From: an uncultured Acidimicrobiales bacterium
GTDB taxonomy: Bacteria > Actinomycetota > Acidimicrobiia > Acidimicrobiales > SZUA-35
Direction: 5' to 3'
Assembly: GCA_937958015.1 (NCBI GenBank)
Contig: CALGOA010000063.1
Span: forward strand, 73,079 to 116,403
Length of the DNA: 43,325 nt
Positions within the stretch are counted from its first letter, which is position 1; each line of letters starts with the position of its first letter. Position numbers and translations under genes: made by a program. A model generated the notes under the pieces. The model was not told the DNA's origin, searched no databases, and saw nothing but the letters and a program-made list of their open reading frames with translations. Positions 14,884 to 24,055 of the stretch are shown piece after piece.

Positions 14884-16605
14884 ATGTCTCTGCCTCCAGT
14901 CTCAGATCTCGTAGCCCTGTACCAGCAGCAGTGGGCCGACCTCACCGCTCCGGGGGCCAAGTATGAGATGGTCGAAACCGAGGTACGCGGCGTTCCAATG
15001 CGGGTGGTCAAAGATGCACCCGGATCGATGCGTGATATCTGGGCGTTCACCGCCGCGTACGGCGACGCCCGGTACCTGGTGTTTGAGGATGAAGTACTGA
15101 CCTACGCGCAAGCCCACGCCATCGTTCGGTCGCTTGCCGATGAACTGGTTAGTCGAGGGATCGGGGCCGGCGATCGGGTTGCGGTGGCGATGCGTAACTA
15201 CCCCGAATGGGCGCTGGCGTACTGGGCCATCATCAGCACCGGCGCCGCATGCGTCGGCATGAACGCATGGTGGACCACAGCCGAGATGGAGTACGCCCTC
15301 ACGGACTCCTCGCCCAAAGCTCTCATTTGTGATGACGAGCGCCTCGAGCGGGTTCTTCCCATTCATGACGCTCTGCAGGACTCGTTCGGGCTGAGCGTGA
15401 TCACCGTGCGCTCGGATCGGGAGCTGCCAAAGGGTGGTGCCCGTTGGAACGATGTGGCCGACCCCGCCGACGCTCCGGAGTCTCTCCACGCGGTGGCGAT
15501 CGACCCCGACGATGACATGTGCATCTTCTACACCTCGGGCACCACCGGCTTTCCCAAGGGCGCTCAGCTGACCCACCGGGGGTCGGTGCACAACCTCCTT
15601 CACATCGGATTCATGCAGGACATCCCGAAGGGGATGGCAGCCGCGGCCGGAATCGAACTGGACCAGGCGTCAGCGCCGCAACCGTGCCTGTTGGCCCCCA
15701 CGCCGCTGTTCCATGTGACCGCCAACAATTGCCTCCTCCACCCGGGCACCGCGGTCGGGGCGGCGCTGGTTTTGATGTACCGATGGGATGCCGGCCGGGC
15801 TCTCGAGTTGATCGAACGCGAGAAGGTGACGAGCATGAGTGGTGTTCCCACCATGGCACGAGAACTTCTCAACCATCCCGACTGGGAAACTCGTGACACG
15901 TCGTCGCTGCAGGCCCTCGGTGGTGGTGGCGCTGCGATACAGCCTGACCTCGTCGAGAAGATTGGCGAGGCTCTCCCGACCGGCGTGCCCTCCACCGGCT
16001 ACGGCCTCACCGAAACGCACGGGATCGTGACGGCCAACAACGCCGCGCTGTATCTCGCCAAGCCAGCCTCGTGTGGCACCATCGTGCCAACCTGCGACGC
16101 AGTGGCCAGAGACGAACTTGGCAACGACCTGCCCCAGGGCGAGACCGGCATCCTCTGGGTGAAGGGTCCGATCATCGTGAAGGGGTATCTGAACAAACCC
16201 GAAGCGACGGCTGACGCCATTCAGGACGGTTGGTTCAACACCGGTGACATCGCCTACATCGATGACGATGGTTTCGTCTTCATCGTGGACCGAGCCAAGG
16301 ACATGGTGCTGCGAGGGGGCGAAAACGTGTATTGCTCCGAGGTTGAATCGGCGATTTACGAACACCCCGCCGTCGCTGAAGCAGCGGTCTTCGGCAAACC
16401 CGACGACCGCCTCGGTGAAGAGGTCGCGGCAGCCGTCGTGCTGCTCGACGGGCAGACGCTCGATGCCGACGGACTGCAGGGGTTCCTGAGCGAACGCCTT
16501 GCGAAGTTCAAGATCCCCACCACGATCTGGTTCCTGGACGAACAACTACCCCGTAACGCCAACGGCAAGTTCGTCAAACGTACCCTGAAAGAACAGCTGC
16601 TGTAG
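14884..16605 (+). CDS. AMP-dependent acyl-CoA synthetase (class I adenylate-forming)
   Basis: The 573-residue enzyme activates a carboxylic or fatty acid with ATP and joins it to CoA. Signature motifs are the phosphate loop YTSGTTGFPKG (216-226), the aromatic region PLFHVTANN, STGYGLTETHG, the core NTGDIAYIDDDGFVFIVDR and hinge DMVLRGGENVYCSEVE, and the catalytic lysine in NANGKFVKRTLK at the end. The length fits long- or medium-chain fatty acyl-CoA ligases; acid chain length cannot be read from sequence. It is transcribed alone, away from the oxidoreductase-mutM operon. Confidence 0.94.
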   Translation: MSLPPVSDLVALYQQQWADLTAPGAKYEMVETEVRGVPMRVVKDAPGSMRDIWAFTAAYGDARYLVFEDEVLTYAQAHAIVRSLADELVSRGIGAGDRVAVAMRNYPEWALAYWAIISTGAACVGMNAWWTTAEMEYALTDSSPKALICDDERLERVLPIHDALQDSFGLSVITVRSDRELPKGGARWNDVADPADAPESLHAVAIDPDDDMCIFYTSGTTGFPKGAQLTHRGSVHNLLHIGFMQDIPKGMAAAAGIELDQASAPQPCLLAPTPLFHVTANNCLLHPGTAVGAALVLMYRWDAGRALELIEREKVTSMSGVPTMARELLNHPDWETRDTSSLQALGGGGAAIQPDLVEKIGEALPTGVPSTGYGLTETHGIVTANNAALYLAKPASCGTIVPTCDAVARDELGNDLPQGETGILWVKGPIIVKGYLNKPEATADAIQDGWFNTGDIAYIDDDGFVFIVDRAKDMVLRGGENVYCSEVESAIYEHPAVAEAAVFGKPDDRLGEEVAAAVVLLDGQTLDADGLQGFLSERLAKFKIPTTIWFLDEQLPRNANGKFVKRTLKEQLL

Positions 16606-16624
16606 CTGCAACGAACGCCCCTCC

Positions 16625-16630
16625 TAGGCT
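16625..16630 (+). promoter_or_regulatory. Putative -10 element before the AlkA-type gene
   Basis: TAGGCT is followed by six bases and the ATG at 16637. No clear -35 hexamer is present. Confidence 0.35.
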
Positions 16631-16636
16631 CAGGTG

Positions 16637-17536
16637 ATGAAGCGGACGGTGGGGTTGGTGGAGGGGATGAACCTTCAAGCGACCGTCCGGGGCGCAAAGT
16701 TGCCGGTCATGATCGGTCCCAACGGTTCGTTGTGGTCCACCCGGACACCGATCGGTCTGGGGACACTCCACATGGCCCGGCCACTCGGCGGCGATGTTGT
16801 CGAAGGGCAGGCCTGGGGTGAGGGTGCTGAGTGGATGCTTGAGCAGATGCCCCGCCTCCTCGGCCACGACGATGATCTGACCGGCTTCTCACCGGAGGGC
16901 AAGCTCGATTCACTGTGGGCCCGTACGCCGTTTCTGCTGAACCGCACCGATCGACCCTGGGACGCGATTGTCGGGGCCGTTGTCGGCCAGAAGGTGCAGG
17001 TGACGAAGGCCGTCGACTCCCGCCGGGCAATCGCTCGGCGGTTCGGGGATCCAGCTCCCGGACCCGAGATGCCAGGACGGCGCCGGGGTCACATCCTGCC
17101 CTCACCCGAGGTGCTCGGCCGGCTCGGGTACGCCGATCTTCACGACTGCGGAGTGGAACGGAAACGAGCGGACACGCTGATTCGGACCGCCCGGGAACTG
17201 CGGCGCCTGGACTCGTTGTGGTCACGCCCGCCGGTCGAGGTTCGCGCCCGCTTGGAGAAGATCCGAGGAATCGGACCATGGACATCGAACCTCGTCACCG
17301 CCGTTGCCCTCGGTGATCCCGACGCCGTGCCGGTGGGGGACTATCACATTCCCAACGTGGTGGCGTGGTGCATCGCGGGGGAGCCCCGGGCCACTGACGA
17401 GCGGATGCTCGAACTAATCGAGCCCTATCGCGGTCACCGCTGGCGAGTGATTCGGCTGGCCAAAGGCAACGGGCCCGCCCCTCGCTACGGCGCCCGATTG
17501 AGTCTGACATCGGATGGGATGACGAGGGGTCGATAA
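16637..17536 (+). CDS. DNA-3-methyladenine glycosylase II-like (HhH-GPD, AlkA type)
   Basis: The 299-residue protein (from ATG 16637; a GTG one codon earlier is possible) is a helix-hairpin-helix glycosylase that removes alkylated bases. The central domain starts RPWDAIVGAVVGQKVQVTKA, the hairpin is LEKIRGIGPWTSNLV, and the catalytic Asp lies in VGDYHIPNVVAW. An N-terminal beta domain precedes it (GPNGSLWSTRTPIGLG). The C-terminus RWRVIRLAKGNGPAPRYGAR is atypical for E. coli AlkA but fits the actinobacterial relatives. A small gene follows after 2 bp. Confidence 0.88.
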   Translation: MKRTVGLVEGMNLQATVRGAKLPVMIGPNGSLWSTRTPIGLGTLHMARPLGGDVVEGQAWGEGAEWMLEQMPRLLGHDDDLTGFSPEGKLDSLWARTPFLLNRTDRPWDAIVGAVVGQKVQVTKAVDSRRAIARRFGDPAPGPEMPGRRRGHILPSPEVLGRLGYADLHDCGVERKRADTLIRTARELRRLDSLWSRPPVEVRARLEKIRGIGPWTSNLVTAVALGDPDAVPVGDYHIPNVVAWCIAGEPRATDERMLELIEPYRGHRWRVIRLAKGNGPAPRYGARLSLTSDGMTRGR

Positions 17537-17538
17537 CG

Positions 17539-17787
17539 ATGGCGGGGAGGATAAATCGCCACGGCTGGATCGTTCTCCGCAGTTATCCCTCGGCGTTGGC
17601 CGATTTCTGTGTGGACGTGTTTGAGGACCCTGACGGCGGGTTCGGGTTCGAGCACTTCCGGGCCGACCCCGAGGATGGCGGAAGGTGGACACCGATCGGA
17701 GGTTTCGGCACCCTTCGATTCGAATCACTGGCAGCGGCCCGGGCCGCTGCGGCCGACGCCGTCGGCTGGTTCGAGCCGGTGGACTAG
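17539..17787 (+). CDS. Small hypothetical protein, 82 aa
   Basis: This is an 82-residue soluble protein with aromatic-rich segments (WIVLRSYPSALADF, DGGFGFEHFRADPEDGG) and an alanine-rich helix (LAAARAAAADAVGWF). I do not recognise the family. Its ATG is two bases after the glycosylase stop, so it is probably co-translated. Its stop overlaps by four bases the stop of the convergent SGNH gene. Confidence 0.6.
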   Translation: MAGRINRHGWIVLRSYPSALADFCVDVFEDPDGGFGFEHFRADPEDGGRWTPIGGFGTLRFESLAAARAAAADAVGWFEPVD

Positions 17788-18740
17788 TTCAGAGCGGCGA
17801 TCGCCGCCGCAGTCTCGACGGAGAAGCGCTCCGCCGCCGCTTCGTTCAGATGGGTGTAGTCGACGAAGTCGGTATTGCTGTATTCGCCGCTGAGGGAGAT
17901 GAGGGGCACATCGAGTTCCTCGGCGAGGGCCTCCAGTGCCGTTCGCACCAGGTCACCCTGATCGGGTCCTCCCGGATAGAGCTCCTCGAACCGGGGCGGT
18001 ACGGGAAGTTCCACGAACACCACCCGCGTGCCTTCGCTCTCCAACCGTTCGACCGACCGGGCGATAGCAGCCAGGTCGTCGCGGTCGAGGGCGAAGGGCG
18101 TGATTCGGCCGCGGACCTCGGCGGCGCGAGCCGGAGAGATCGCAGTTGCGAAATTGATGCGTTCCCCGCTGGGACCCGTCACTTCGGCGGCGTCGGCTCG
18201 TCCGTTGCGGCGAGCGGTGGCCTTCACTCCCAGCAGTTCGCTGGGATCGCGAAGTACGGTCCGATTGCGGACCAGCGCCGACACCCGGGCCGCAAGACGT
18301 TCCGACGCCGCCGGTGCTCCGTCCTTGGTCTCCAGAGCGGACTCGTATGCATCCAGCGTGGCATCGCCGTAGACGGCCGAGATATCCAACGGGCCGAGGC
18401 CCCAGATCACGGTTGTGGCGCCAAGGCGAGGCTCCACCTCATCGAAGAGCCACTGTTCGGCGACGACTGGAACGCCACCGTTCAAGCCGGCGTTGTAGGC
18501 GCGATCGCCGATCGAATCGAGATGGCGGGGAACGAGGGCCTGTTGAGCCATCGACGTGCCGACGATCACGAGGTCGGCGGACCCGAGTTCGTCCATCTGT
18601 TCAACCTTCAACTCGGTGCTGAAGTCGTGCCATCGGAGCGCCGGCGCATCGGACGCGGCGACGACGGTGCGTCCCCCGACCTCGGCGAGCAATGCAACCG
18701 CCAGGGCGGCGAGGATCACCCGGAGAACCTTCGCGGTCAT
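17784..18740 (-). CDS. Exported SGNH/AlgJ-like protein, second partner of the MBOAT transferase
   Basis: The 318-residue protein has an N-terminal hydrophobic helix (about 4-22) acting as signal or anchor. The rest resembles SGNH-hydrolase-type acyltransferase partners: block I VIVGTSMAQQ (59-67) and the C-terminal catalytic-type FVDYTHLNEAAAERF with Asp294 and His297. Such proteins take acyl groups moved across the membrane by an MBOAT protein and place them on a glycan. The ATG overlaps the stop of the upstream SGNH-like lipoprotein (ATGA). Starting at 18740 rather than in the longer frame is supported by this overlap and the signal helix. The glycan acceptor is unknown. Confidence 0.85.
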   Translation of the reverse strand: MTAKVLRVILAALAVALLAEVGGRTVVAASDAPALRWHDFSTELKVEQMDELGSADLVIVGTSMAQQALVPRHLDSIGDRAYNAGLNGGVPVVAEQWLFDEVEPRLGATTVIWGLGPLDISAVYGDATLDAYESALETKDGAPAASERLAARVSALVRNRTVLRDPSELLGVKATARRNGRADAAEVTGPSGERINFATAISPARAAEVRGRITPFALDRDDLAAIARSVERLESEGTRVVFVELPVPPRFEELYPGGPDQGDLVRTALEALAEELDVPLISLSGEYSNTDFVDYTHLNEAAAERFSVETAAAIAALN

Positions 18741-20260
18741 TCGACGATGCCCCGTTCCACCAGTCCGTCGGCGACGAGATTCGTGAACTTGGTCGCCCCG
18801 TTGTTGCGGACGTGGGTGAGGTCCCGCCACAGGTTGACGTCCTCGAACCCCGTGGTCAGATCGATGAAGTCGGCGCCGGCGCCATCCTCGACCTGACCCC
18901 TCAATTGTTCGGTGGCCTCGGCGATGGTCTGCGCCCCGCCTGGTACCAACTCGACCGCCTCGGGATTGATCGGCATGCCGACGATCACCACCCGGACCCC
19001 CCACTCCTGCAGTTGATCGATCACCTGCACGGTGACGTCGACCCGGTCCTGGCAGAACGCAGGGTCGGCGAACTGGTTGGTGTAGTCGGGTAGCTGCGCT
19101 GCGATGCCATCGTCGTTTCGGCTCGACGCCTTCGGAGCGTTGCCCATATTGGTATCGACCTGATCCGGTACCGGTCCCAGCGCGACGGCGATGGGATCGA
19201 TGCTGGCGAACCATCCGGAACTCGCGAAGAGGCGGCGACGATTGTCGAGTCGTTCCTGAAACTGTTCCGCTCGGCCGGGGGTGATGCAGGTGCCGATCAC
19301 GTCGATCGGTCCCATCGGCCACACGATCACCTCGGGATTGGCGTACCGGAAGATCTCTGCGATCCAGTGCTGTTGCACCTCGGCGAGCGAGCCTGGCAGG
19401 AATGCGTTACCCACTACGAGATCGGTTCGAGCCGACAGCAACGGAACCTCGATCCCATCACCGGCCTGGGAGCTTCCGATCACGATCAGCTCGGGTGGAG
19501 CTACGGGATTTCGGAGCCATCGATAACTGGGAAGCGCGGAGAAGAAGTGGAAGAGCCGGGTCATGATCGATCCGGCGAGCAACCGATCGGTCTGGGCGAT
19601 CGTCGAGGAAACATCGGCGGTGAGGGTCAATAACTCCGCCGTGGCCGGATCCGATTCGCTCAGTGCCAGGGCGCCAGGAGCGGCACACTGAGGTTGGAAG
19701 AGCACCTGTTCGAACAGCGCCTTGCCCAACGCCCGAGCGGGTGACGTAGCGATGTACTCGGCGAACTCGTCTCCTTCGAGTCGGGCGTTCAGCGCCTTGC
19801 CCTTCGCTCCGGCATCGGCCAGCGCTGCCGCCCATCGGTCGATATCGACCCCGCACGAGTCGGCCAGTTCTGCTGCGATCGGCACAAACGCCAACAGGTC
19901 ACTTCGAATACCCTCGGGTGCAGCCTCGGCCAGCGGTTCCAGAACAAAGTCCGGGAGCGATTCGGTGAGCGCCAACAGCTGATCGGCGTTGATCGGATCG
20001 CCCTCCTTCAGACCGCCGTCCGGGGGAGCGGTTGGCGGTGGTGCGTCATCGGGGCACACGACCGACTCGGATTCGAAGCCGTATTCGTCGATCGTGACGG
20101 TGCGCTCACATCCCGAGTCGAAGACGGCGGTGCGCTCCTCGGGAGCTCCGACCGCCAGGATCACACGATCGGCGACGTCGTAACCCGCTTGATCATCTGG
20201 CGCACAGGATGACGCGATGAGGAGCAGAACGGTGAGAACGGTGAGGCGGGTGCGTGACAT
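18737..20260 (-). CDS. Large lipoprotein with SGNH-like domain, first partner of the MBOAT transferase
   Basis: The 507-residue lipoprotein begins MSRTRLTVLTVLLLIASSCAP, with lipobox IASSC and Cys19. An N-terminal part of about 220 residues, unlike anything I recognise, precedes an SGNH-like domain: LIVIGSSQAGDGI near 268, then a Trp-Pro-rich segment EVIVWPMGPIDVIG, and DLTHVRNNGATKF near the end with the Asp/His pair. Its ATG shares one base with the MBOAT stop (TGATG) and its stop overlaps the next gene. Likely role: acyl transfer to a surface polymer on the outer face of the membrane. The domain order and the duplicated partner are unusual. Confidence 0.85.
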   Translation of the reverse strand: MSRTRLTVLTVLLLIASSCAPDDQAGYDVADRVILAVGAPEERTAVFDSGCERTVTIDEYGFESESVVCPDDAPPPTAPPDGGLKEGDPINADQLLALTESLPDFVLEPLAEAAPEGIRSDLLAFVPIAAELADSCGVDIDRWAAALADAGAKGKALNARLEGDEFAEYIATSPARALGKALFEQVLFQPQCAAPGALALSESDPATAELLTLTADVSSTIAQTDRLLAGSIMTRLFHFFSALPSYRWLRNPVAPPELIVIGSSQAGDGIEVPLLSARTDLVVGNAFLPGSLAEVQQHWIAEIFRYANPEVIVWPMGPIDVIGTCITPGRAEQFQERLDNRRRLFASSGWFASIDPIAVALGPVPDQVDTNMGNAPKASSRNDDGIAAQLPDYTNQFADPAFCQDRVDVTVQVIDQLQEWGVRVVIVGMPINPEAVELVPGGAQTIAEATEQLRGQVEDGAGADFIDLTTGFEDVNLWRDLTHVRNNGATKFTNLVADGLVERGIVE

Positions 20261-21663
20261 CAGAATTGGAAGTAGACGAAGGGGCGAGGAGATCCTCCAG
20301 AGAAGACCAGCACGGAAACCAGCGCCAGCGACAGCAGGGCGCCAGCAATTTCCGGGCGGCGTTCGACCAACCGGAGCGATGGCCATTCGGCGCGGGCGGC
20401 GACGTCGACGATGACCATGGTGATGAAGGCGAGAGAGACGAGCAGTAGATCGGCCGCACTGTCAGCGCCGTCTTGAAACGCCATGGCTCGAAAGACCTGG
20501 ACCGAGCTGGTGAAGTCGGGCGCTCGGAAGAAGACCCAGATGGCACAAACGACGAGGAATGTAAACACGACGGAGGGAAGGTCGCGCAATCGCACCGGAC
20601 CGTCGCTGACCGCTCCGCCGAATGCCAGTCGGTGAACCACCAGCGCCAAGCCGTGCAGCCCACCCCACACGATGAAATTCCACGAGGCTCCATGCCACAA
20701 CCCGCCCAGCAGCATTGTGAGCATCAGGTTTATGTAGGTCCTGACGGTTCCGCTGCGGTTGCCGCCAAGGGGGATGTACAGGTAATCGCGCAACCAATTC
20801 GACAGCGAGATGTGCCAGCGCCGCCAGAACTCGGTGATGTTGCGACTGAGGTAGGGCTGGGCGAAGTTCAGCGTGAGCTCAATACCCAGCAGACGCGAGA
20901 CGCCTCTGGCCATGTCGGTGTAACCCGAGAAGTCGCCATAGATCTGGATGGCGAATGCGGCGATGCCGGTTCCCATCGAGACCCACGACATGCCAGTGGG
21001 ATCGGCGAAGGTGCGGTCCACCACGTCGGCGACACCGTCGGCCAACACGACCTTCTTGAACAGACCGAGGACGATCAACGAGAGGCCCGAGGTGATCTGA
21101 TCGGTGCTGACTCGGCGGTCGGCTTCTTGCAACTGCGGCAACAGGATTCGGGCCCGCTCGATCGGTCCTGCCACCAATTGGGGGAAGTAAGCCACGTAGG
21201 TCCCGAAGGTGACGATGTTGTCGACGGGTTCGAGGCGACGTCGATAGACGTCGATCGTGTACGACAGGGTCTGGAAGGTATAGAAGCTGATACCCACCGG
21301 CAGGATCACCGACAGAAACGGCTCGTTCGGTTCGAGGCCATTGCGGTCGAGCAACGAGGCGAAACTGTCGACGAAGAAGTTCAGGTATTTGAAGATCCCG
21401 AGAATGCCAAGGTTGACCACCAGCGACGTGATGAGCAACGCCCGTCGTGAACCAGGAACGTCGGTGGTTCGAAGCCGGCGCCCGATGGTGAAGTCGACCA
21501 CCGTCGACAACAGCAGCAGGCTGCAGAAGCGCCAGTCCCACATGCCGTAGAAGATGTATGACGACACGAGGAGAATCGGGTTCCGCCAGCGCGGCGAGGC
21601 TGTCCAGTACAGGGCCAGAACGGTTGGCAGGAAGATGCCAAAGCTGATCGAATTGAACAGCAC
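20260..21663 (-). CDS. MBOAT family membrane O-acyltransferase (AlgI-like)
   Basis: The 467-residue multi-pass membrane protein is a membrane-bound O-acyltransferase of the AlgI/DltB type, which passes acyl groups from a cytoplasmic donor to the outside for polysaccharide or teichoic acid modification. Key motifs are FPQLVAGPIERARILLPQL, QIYGDFSGYTDMARG, the amphipathic FWRRWHISLSNWLRDYLYIP (279-298) and the conserved GLWHGASWNFIVWGGLHG with His324 and His337. About ten hydrophobic segments are visible. It is first in a three-gene operon with two SGNH-like partners. The GTG start has AGGAGAC eight bases upstream. Confidence 0.93.
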   Translation of the reverse strand: MLFNSISFGIFLPTVLALYWTASPRWRNPILLVSSYIFYGMWDWRFCSLLLLSTVVDFTIGRRLRTTDVPGSRRALLITSLVVNLGILGIFKYLNFFVDSFASLLDRNGLEPNEPFLSVILPVGISFYTFQTLSYTIDVYRRRLEPVDNIVTFGTYVAYFPQLVAGPIERARILLPQLQEADRRVSTDQITSGLSLIVLGLFKKVVLADGVADVVDRTFADPTGMSWVSMGTGIAAFAIQIYGDFSGYTDMARGVSRLLGIELTLNFAQPYLSRNITEFWRRWHISLSNWLRDYLYIPLGGNRSGTVRTYINLMLTMLLGGLWHGASWNFIVWGGLHGLALVVHRLAFGGAVSDGPVRLRDLPSVVFTFLVVCAIWVFFRAPDFTSSVQVFRAMAFQDGADSAADLLLVSLAFITMVIVDVAARAEWPSLRLVERRPEIAGALLSLALVSVLVFSGGSPRPFVYFQF

Positions 21664-21733
21664 TAGTCACCGTCTCCTGCCACCCCACGACGCTACATCC
21701 CGACATGCATCCGGTGGTGGTCTCTCGGTTCTG

Positions 21734-21830
21734 TCGTCGCCCCAGCACATCGCGCCCAAAAATCGTCGGGCGAGCACAAAGAGTGTGTTGGCCCGACGAT
21801 TTTTCAGCCGAATGTGCTGGTGGAACGACG
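21734..21830. repeat. 97-bp near-perfect palindrome (long hairpin)
   Basis: Two arms read inward as CGTCG...CCAGCACAT...AAAAATCGTCGGGC...CACA and are complemented by TGTG...GCCCGACGATTTTT...ATGTGCTGG...CGACG. The inner stem with A-tract and T-tract resembles a bidirectional terminator; the outer extension to about 45 bp per arm is unusual. It lies after the helicase gene and upstream of the MBOAT operon, both read leftwards. Confidence 0.8.
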
Positions 21831-21856
21831 TTTGGGTTGTCGGGTGGATGGGGTGG

Positions 21857-23947
21857 TCAGGTCCAGAGCGTGGCGAGCATGTCGTCGACGTGGTCGGCAA
21901 CATTCTGTTGGCCGACCCCGGCGGGTTGACGCAGGTCGATCTCGGCCATCGACCCATCGCTGACCGGTTCGAAGTGTTCGAGGGCGGGTTCGATGAACCG
22001 GCTCATCTGTGCGTATACGTGTCGGTCATCGGAACCGAATCGGTTCACGTGGTATCGCAACGGGAACGAGATCGACAGTTCCTCCTTGGCTCTGGTCATC
22101 GCCACGTAGAGCAGGCGAAGTTCCTCTGCCATCCCATCGTGGTCGCCGATGGCCATGTCGGAGGGGATATTGCCGTCGGCCGCGTGAAGCAGATAGACGT
22201 GGCGCCACTCGAGGCCCTTGGCCGAATGGATCGTTGACAACGTGAGCCAGTCGTCGTCGAGGTGGGGTGGTCCGGCCCAGTCGCCGGTGACACCGGGTGG
22301 GTCCAGGGTCAGCTCGACCAGCATGCGGCTACGGGACCGGTACTGCTCGGCGGTGTTGGCCAGGGAGTCCAGGTCGGCCAGTCGCGCCGCAGGGTTGTCG
22401 TACTTGTTGGCGAGCAGCATCTCACAGAAGGGTCGGAGCCGATTGATCTGCGCGGCCGGCGAAAGCGCCGCGGATTCGTTCCCGTCGGCGACACAGTCGG
22501 CCATGGCGGCCCGGAGTTCGTCTACTTGCGGCTTGGCTGCGGTGGGGACGCGAACGGTTCCGTCGGCGCCGCGCCCGGCGATGAAGTTCCGGACGGGATC
22601 GATATCCGGCTGGCCGATTCCCAACTCGGCCCCGAGTCGTCGTTCGGTGGCCGGGCCCACCCCCTCGAGACCGCTGAGGACGCGGTGCCATGCGAGCTGG
22701 TCGGCGGGGTTGTCGAGGATTCGCAGAAGGGCCAGGAGATCTTTCACATGAGCGGCTTCAAGGTGTTTGAGGCCGCCGTACTTGACGAAGGGGATGTCGC
22801 GACGGGTGAGCTCGAGTTCGAGGCCGTTGCTGTGGTGGCCGGCCCGGAACAGCACCGCCTGCTCCCGCAGGTCGATGCCCCGTTCCCGGGAGTCGAGAAT
22901 CTGGTCAGCAACCCACGCGCTCTGGGCGGTCTCGTCGTGGCAGGTGAGGAGGCGAGGCATGGGTCCGAGTGGGGTAGAGCTCCACAACTCCTTGGCGAAG
23001 TGAGGTGTCTCACCGCCGATGGGTTGCCTCAGCACGGCATTGGCCGCCCGAAGAATGGGCATCGTGGACCGATAGTTCTGTTCCAAGGTGATGGTGATCG
23101 CGCCCGGGAATCGATCGGTGAAGTTCCACATGTTTGCCACCGTTGCGGACCGGAAGCCGTAGATGGCCTGGGCGTCGTCGCCAACCGCGCACAGTTGAGT
23201 CGTAGGGCCGCACATCCCTTCGACGATGTCGGCCTGAATGGGGTTGGTGTCCTGGTACTCGTCGATCAGGATGTGGTCGAACAGGTCGCCGAGGGCACCT
23301 TGCAGGCTGCTTTTGGTGAGGCCCCGCCAGAACAGCAGTAGATCGTCGTAGTCCAGTACGGCGTTCTCCCGTTTGCGGGCCGTGTAGGTGGTGAACACCT
23401 TCTTCAAATCGTCAGCGTGATCGGCGCACCATGGGAAGTCCTTCTCGAGCACCTCATCGAGTCGGGCCTGTCCGCTGACCATGTGACCGTAGATGCTGGC
23501 GATGGTGTTGGCCCGGGGGAAACGTTTTGATCGTTCACCAAAACCCTCCTCGGTTCTGACCATCGCAAACAGATCGGTGGCGTCGGAGGCATCGAGCACG
23601 GTGAAATTGGCTGGCAGACCCGCGGCCGCCCCAAACTGGCGGAGCAGTCGGTTGGCGATGCTGTGGAACGTTCCGCCCCAAACCTGCCCGGCGGCCCGGC
23701 TGGAACTGTTGGCCCGTACCCGCTGGATCATCTCTGAGGCCGAGCGTCTGGTGAAGGTGAGCAGCAGCACCCGGTTGGGATCGACCCCCTCGTCGATCAA
23801 CCGGACCACCCGGGCGACGAGTGTCTTGGTCTTTCCGGTGCCAGCGCCGGCGACGATCAACAATGGCGAGGTGTGGTGATCGACGGCGGCCTGCTGGGCC
23901 GGATTGAGCGCCGATGCTGCGAGCGGGTTGTCGGTTGAATCGAACAT
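21857..23947 (-). CDS. UvrD/PcrA-type ATP-dependent DNA helicase (superfamily 1)
   Basis: The 696-residue helicase unwinds DNA 3' to 5'. SF1 motifs appear in order: Q-motif LNPAQQAAVDH, Walker A AGAGTGKTKT, motif Ia LTFTRRSASEM, GTFHSIANRLLRQFG, motif II HILIDEYQDTNPIQ, motif III AVGDDAQAIYGFR, motif IV LEQNYRST, motif V STIHSAKGLEW, and motif VI LLYVAMTRAKEEL. It is close to PcrA in size but lacks its Tudor-like tail. Likely roles are repair and removal of proteins or RecA from DNA. It is monocistronic; TAGCGT lies nine bases before the ATG. Confidence 0.94.
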   Translation of the reverse strand: MFDSTDNPLAASALNPAQQAAVDHHTSPLLIVAGAGTGKTKTLVARVVRLIDEGVDPNRVLLLTFTRRSASEMIQRVRANSSSRAAGQVWGGTFHSIANRLLRQFGAAAGLPANFTVLDASDATDLFAMVRTEEGFGERSKRFPRANTIASIYGHMVSGQARLDEVLEKDFPWCADHADDLKKVFTTYTARKRENAVLDYDDLLLFWRGLTKSSLQGALGDLFDHILIDEYQDTNPIQADIVEGMCGPTTQLCAVGDDAQAIYGFRSATVANMWNFTDRFPGAITITLEQNYRSTMPILRAANAVLRQPIGGETPHFAKELWSSTPLGPMPRLLTCHDETAQSAWVADQILDSRERGIDLREQAVLFRAGHHSNGLELELTRRDIPFVKYGGLKHLEAAHVKDLLALLRILDNPADQLAWHRVLSGLEGVGPATERRLGAELGIGQPDIDPVRNFIAGRGADGTVRVPTAAKPQVDELRAAMADCVADGNESAALSPAAQINRLRPFCEMLLANKYDNPAARLADLDSLANTAEQYRSRSRMLVELTLDPPGVTGDWAGPPHLDDDWLTLSTIHSAKGLEWRHVYLLHAADGNIPSDMAIGDHDGMAEELRLLYVAMTRAKEELSISFPLRYHVNRFGSDDRHVYAQMSRFIEPALEHFEPVSDGSMAEIDLRQPAGVGQQNVADHVDDMLATLWT

Positions 23948-24018
23948 GCGTTCGTGACGCTAGCACGACCCTCGGACAGCCCGTCCCGGGGTCGTGCGGC
24001 CTCCGGGTCAATTTGCTA

Positions 24019-24048
24019 TTGGAACCTCTACATTCGTTTGTTTACACT
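24019..24048 (+). promoter_or_regulatory. Leaderless promoter of the LysM protein gene
   Basis: TTGGAA (24019-24024), 18 bases, TACACT (24043-24048), then seven bases to the ATG at 24056. The stretch is AT-rich compared with its surroundings. It contains CGTTTGTTT, also present at the promoter at 26357-26376. Confidence 0.6.
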
Positions 24049-24055
24049 CAACTGC

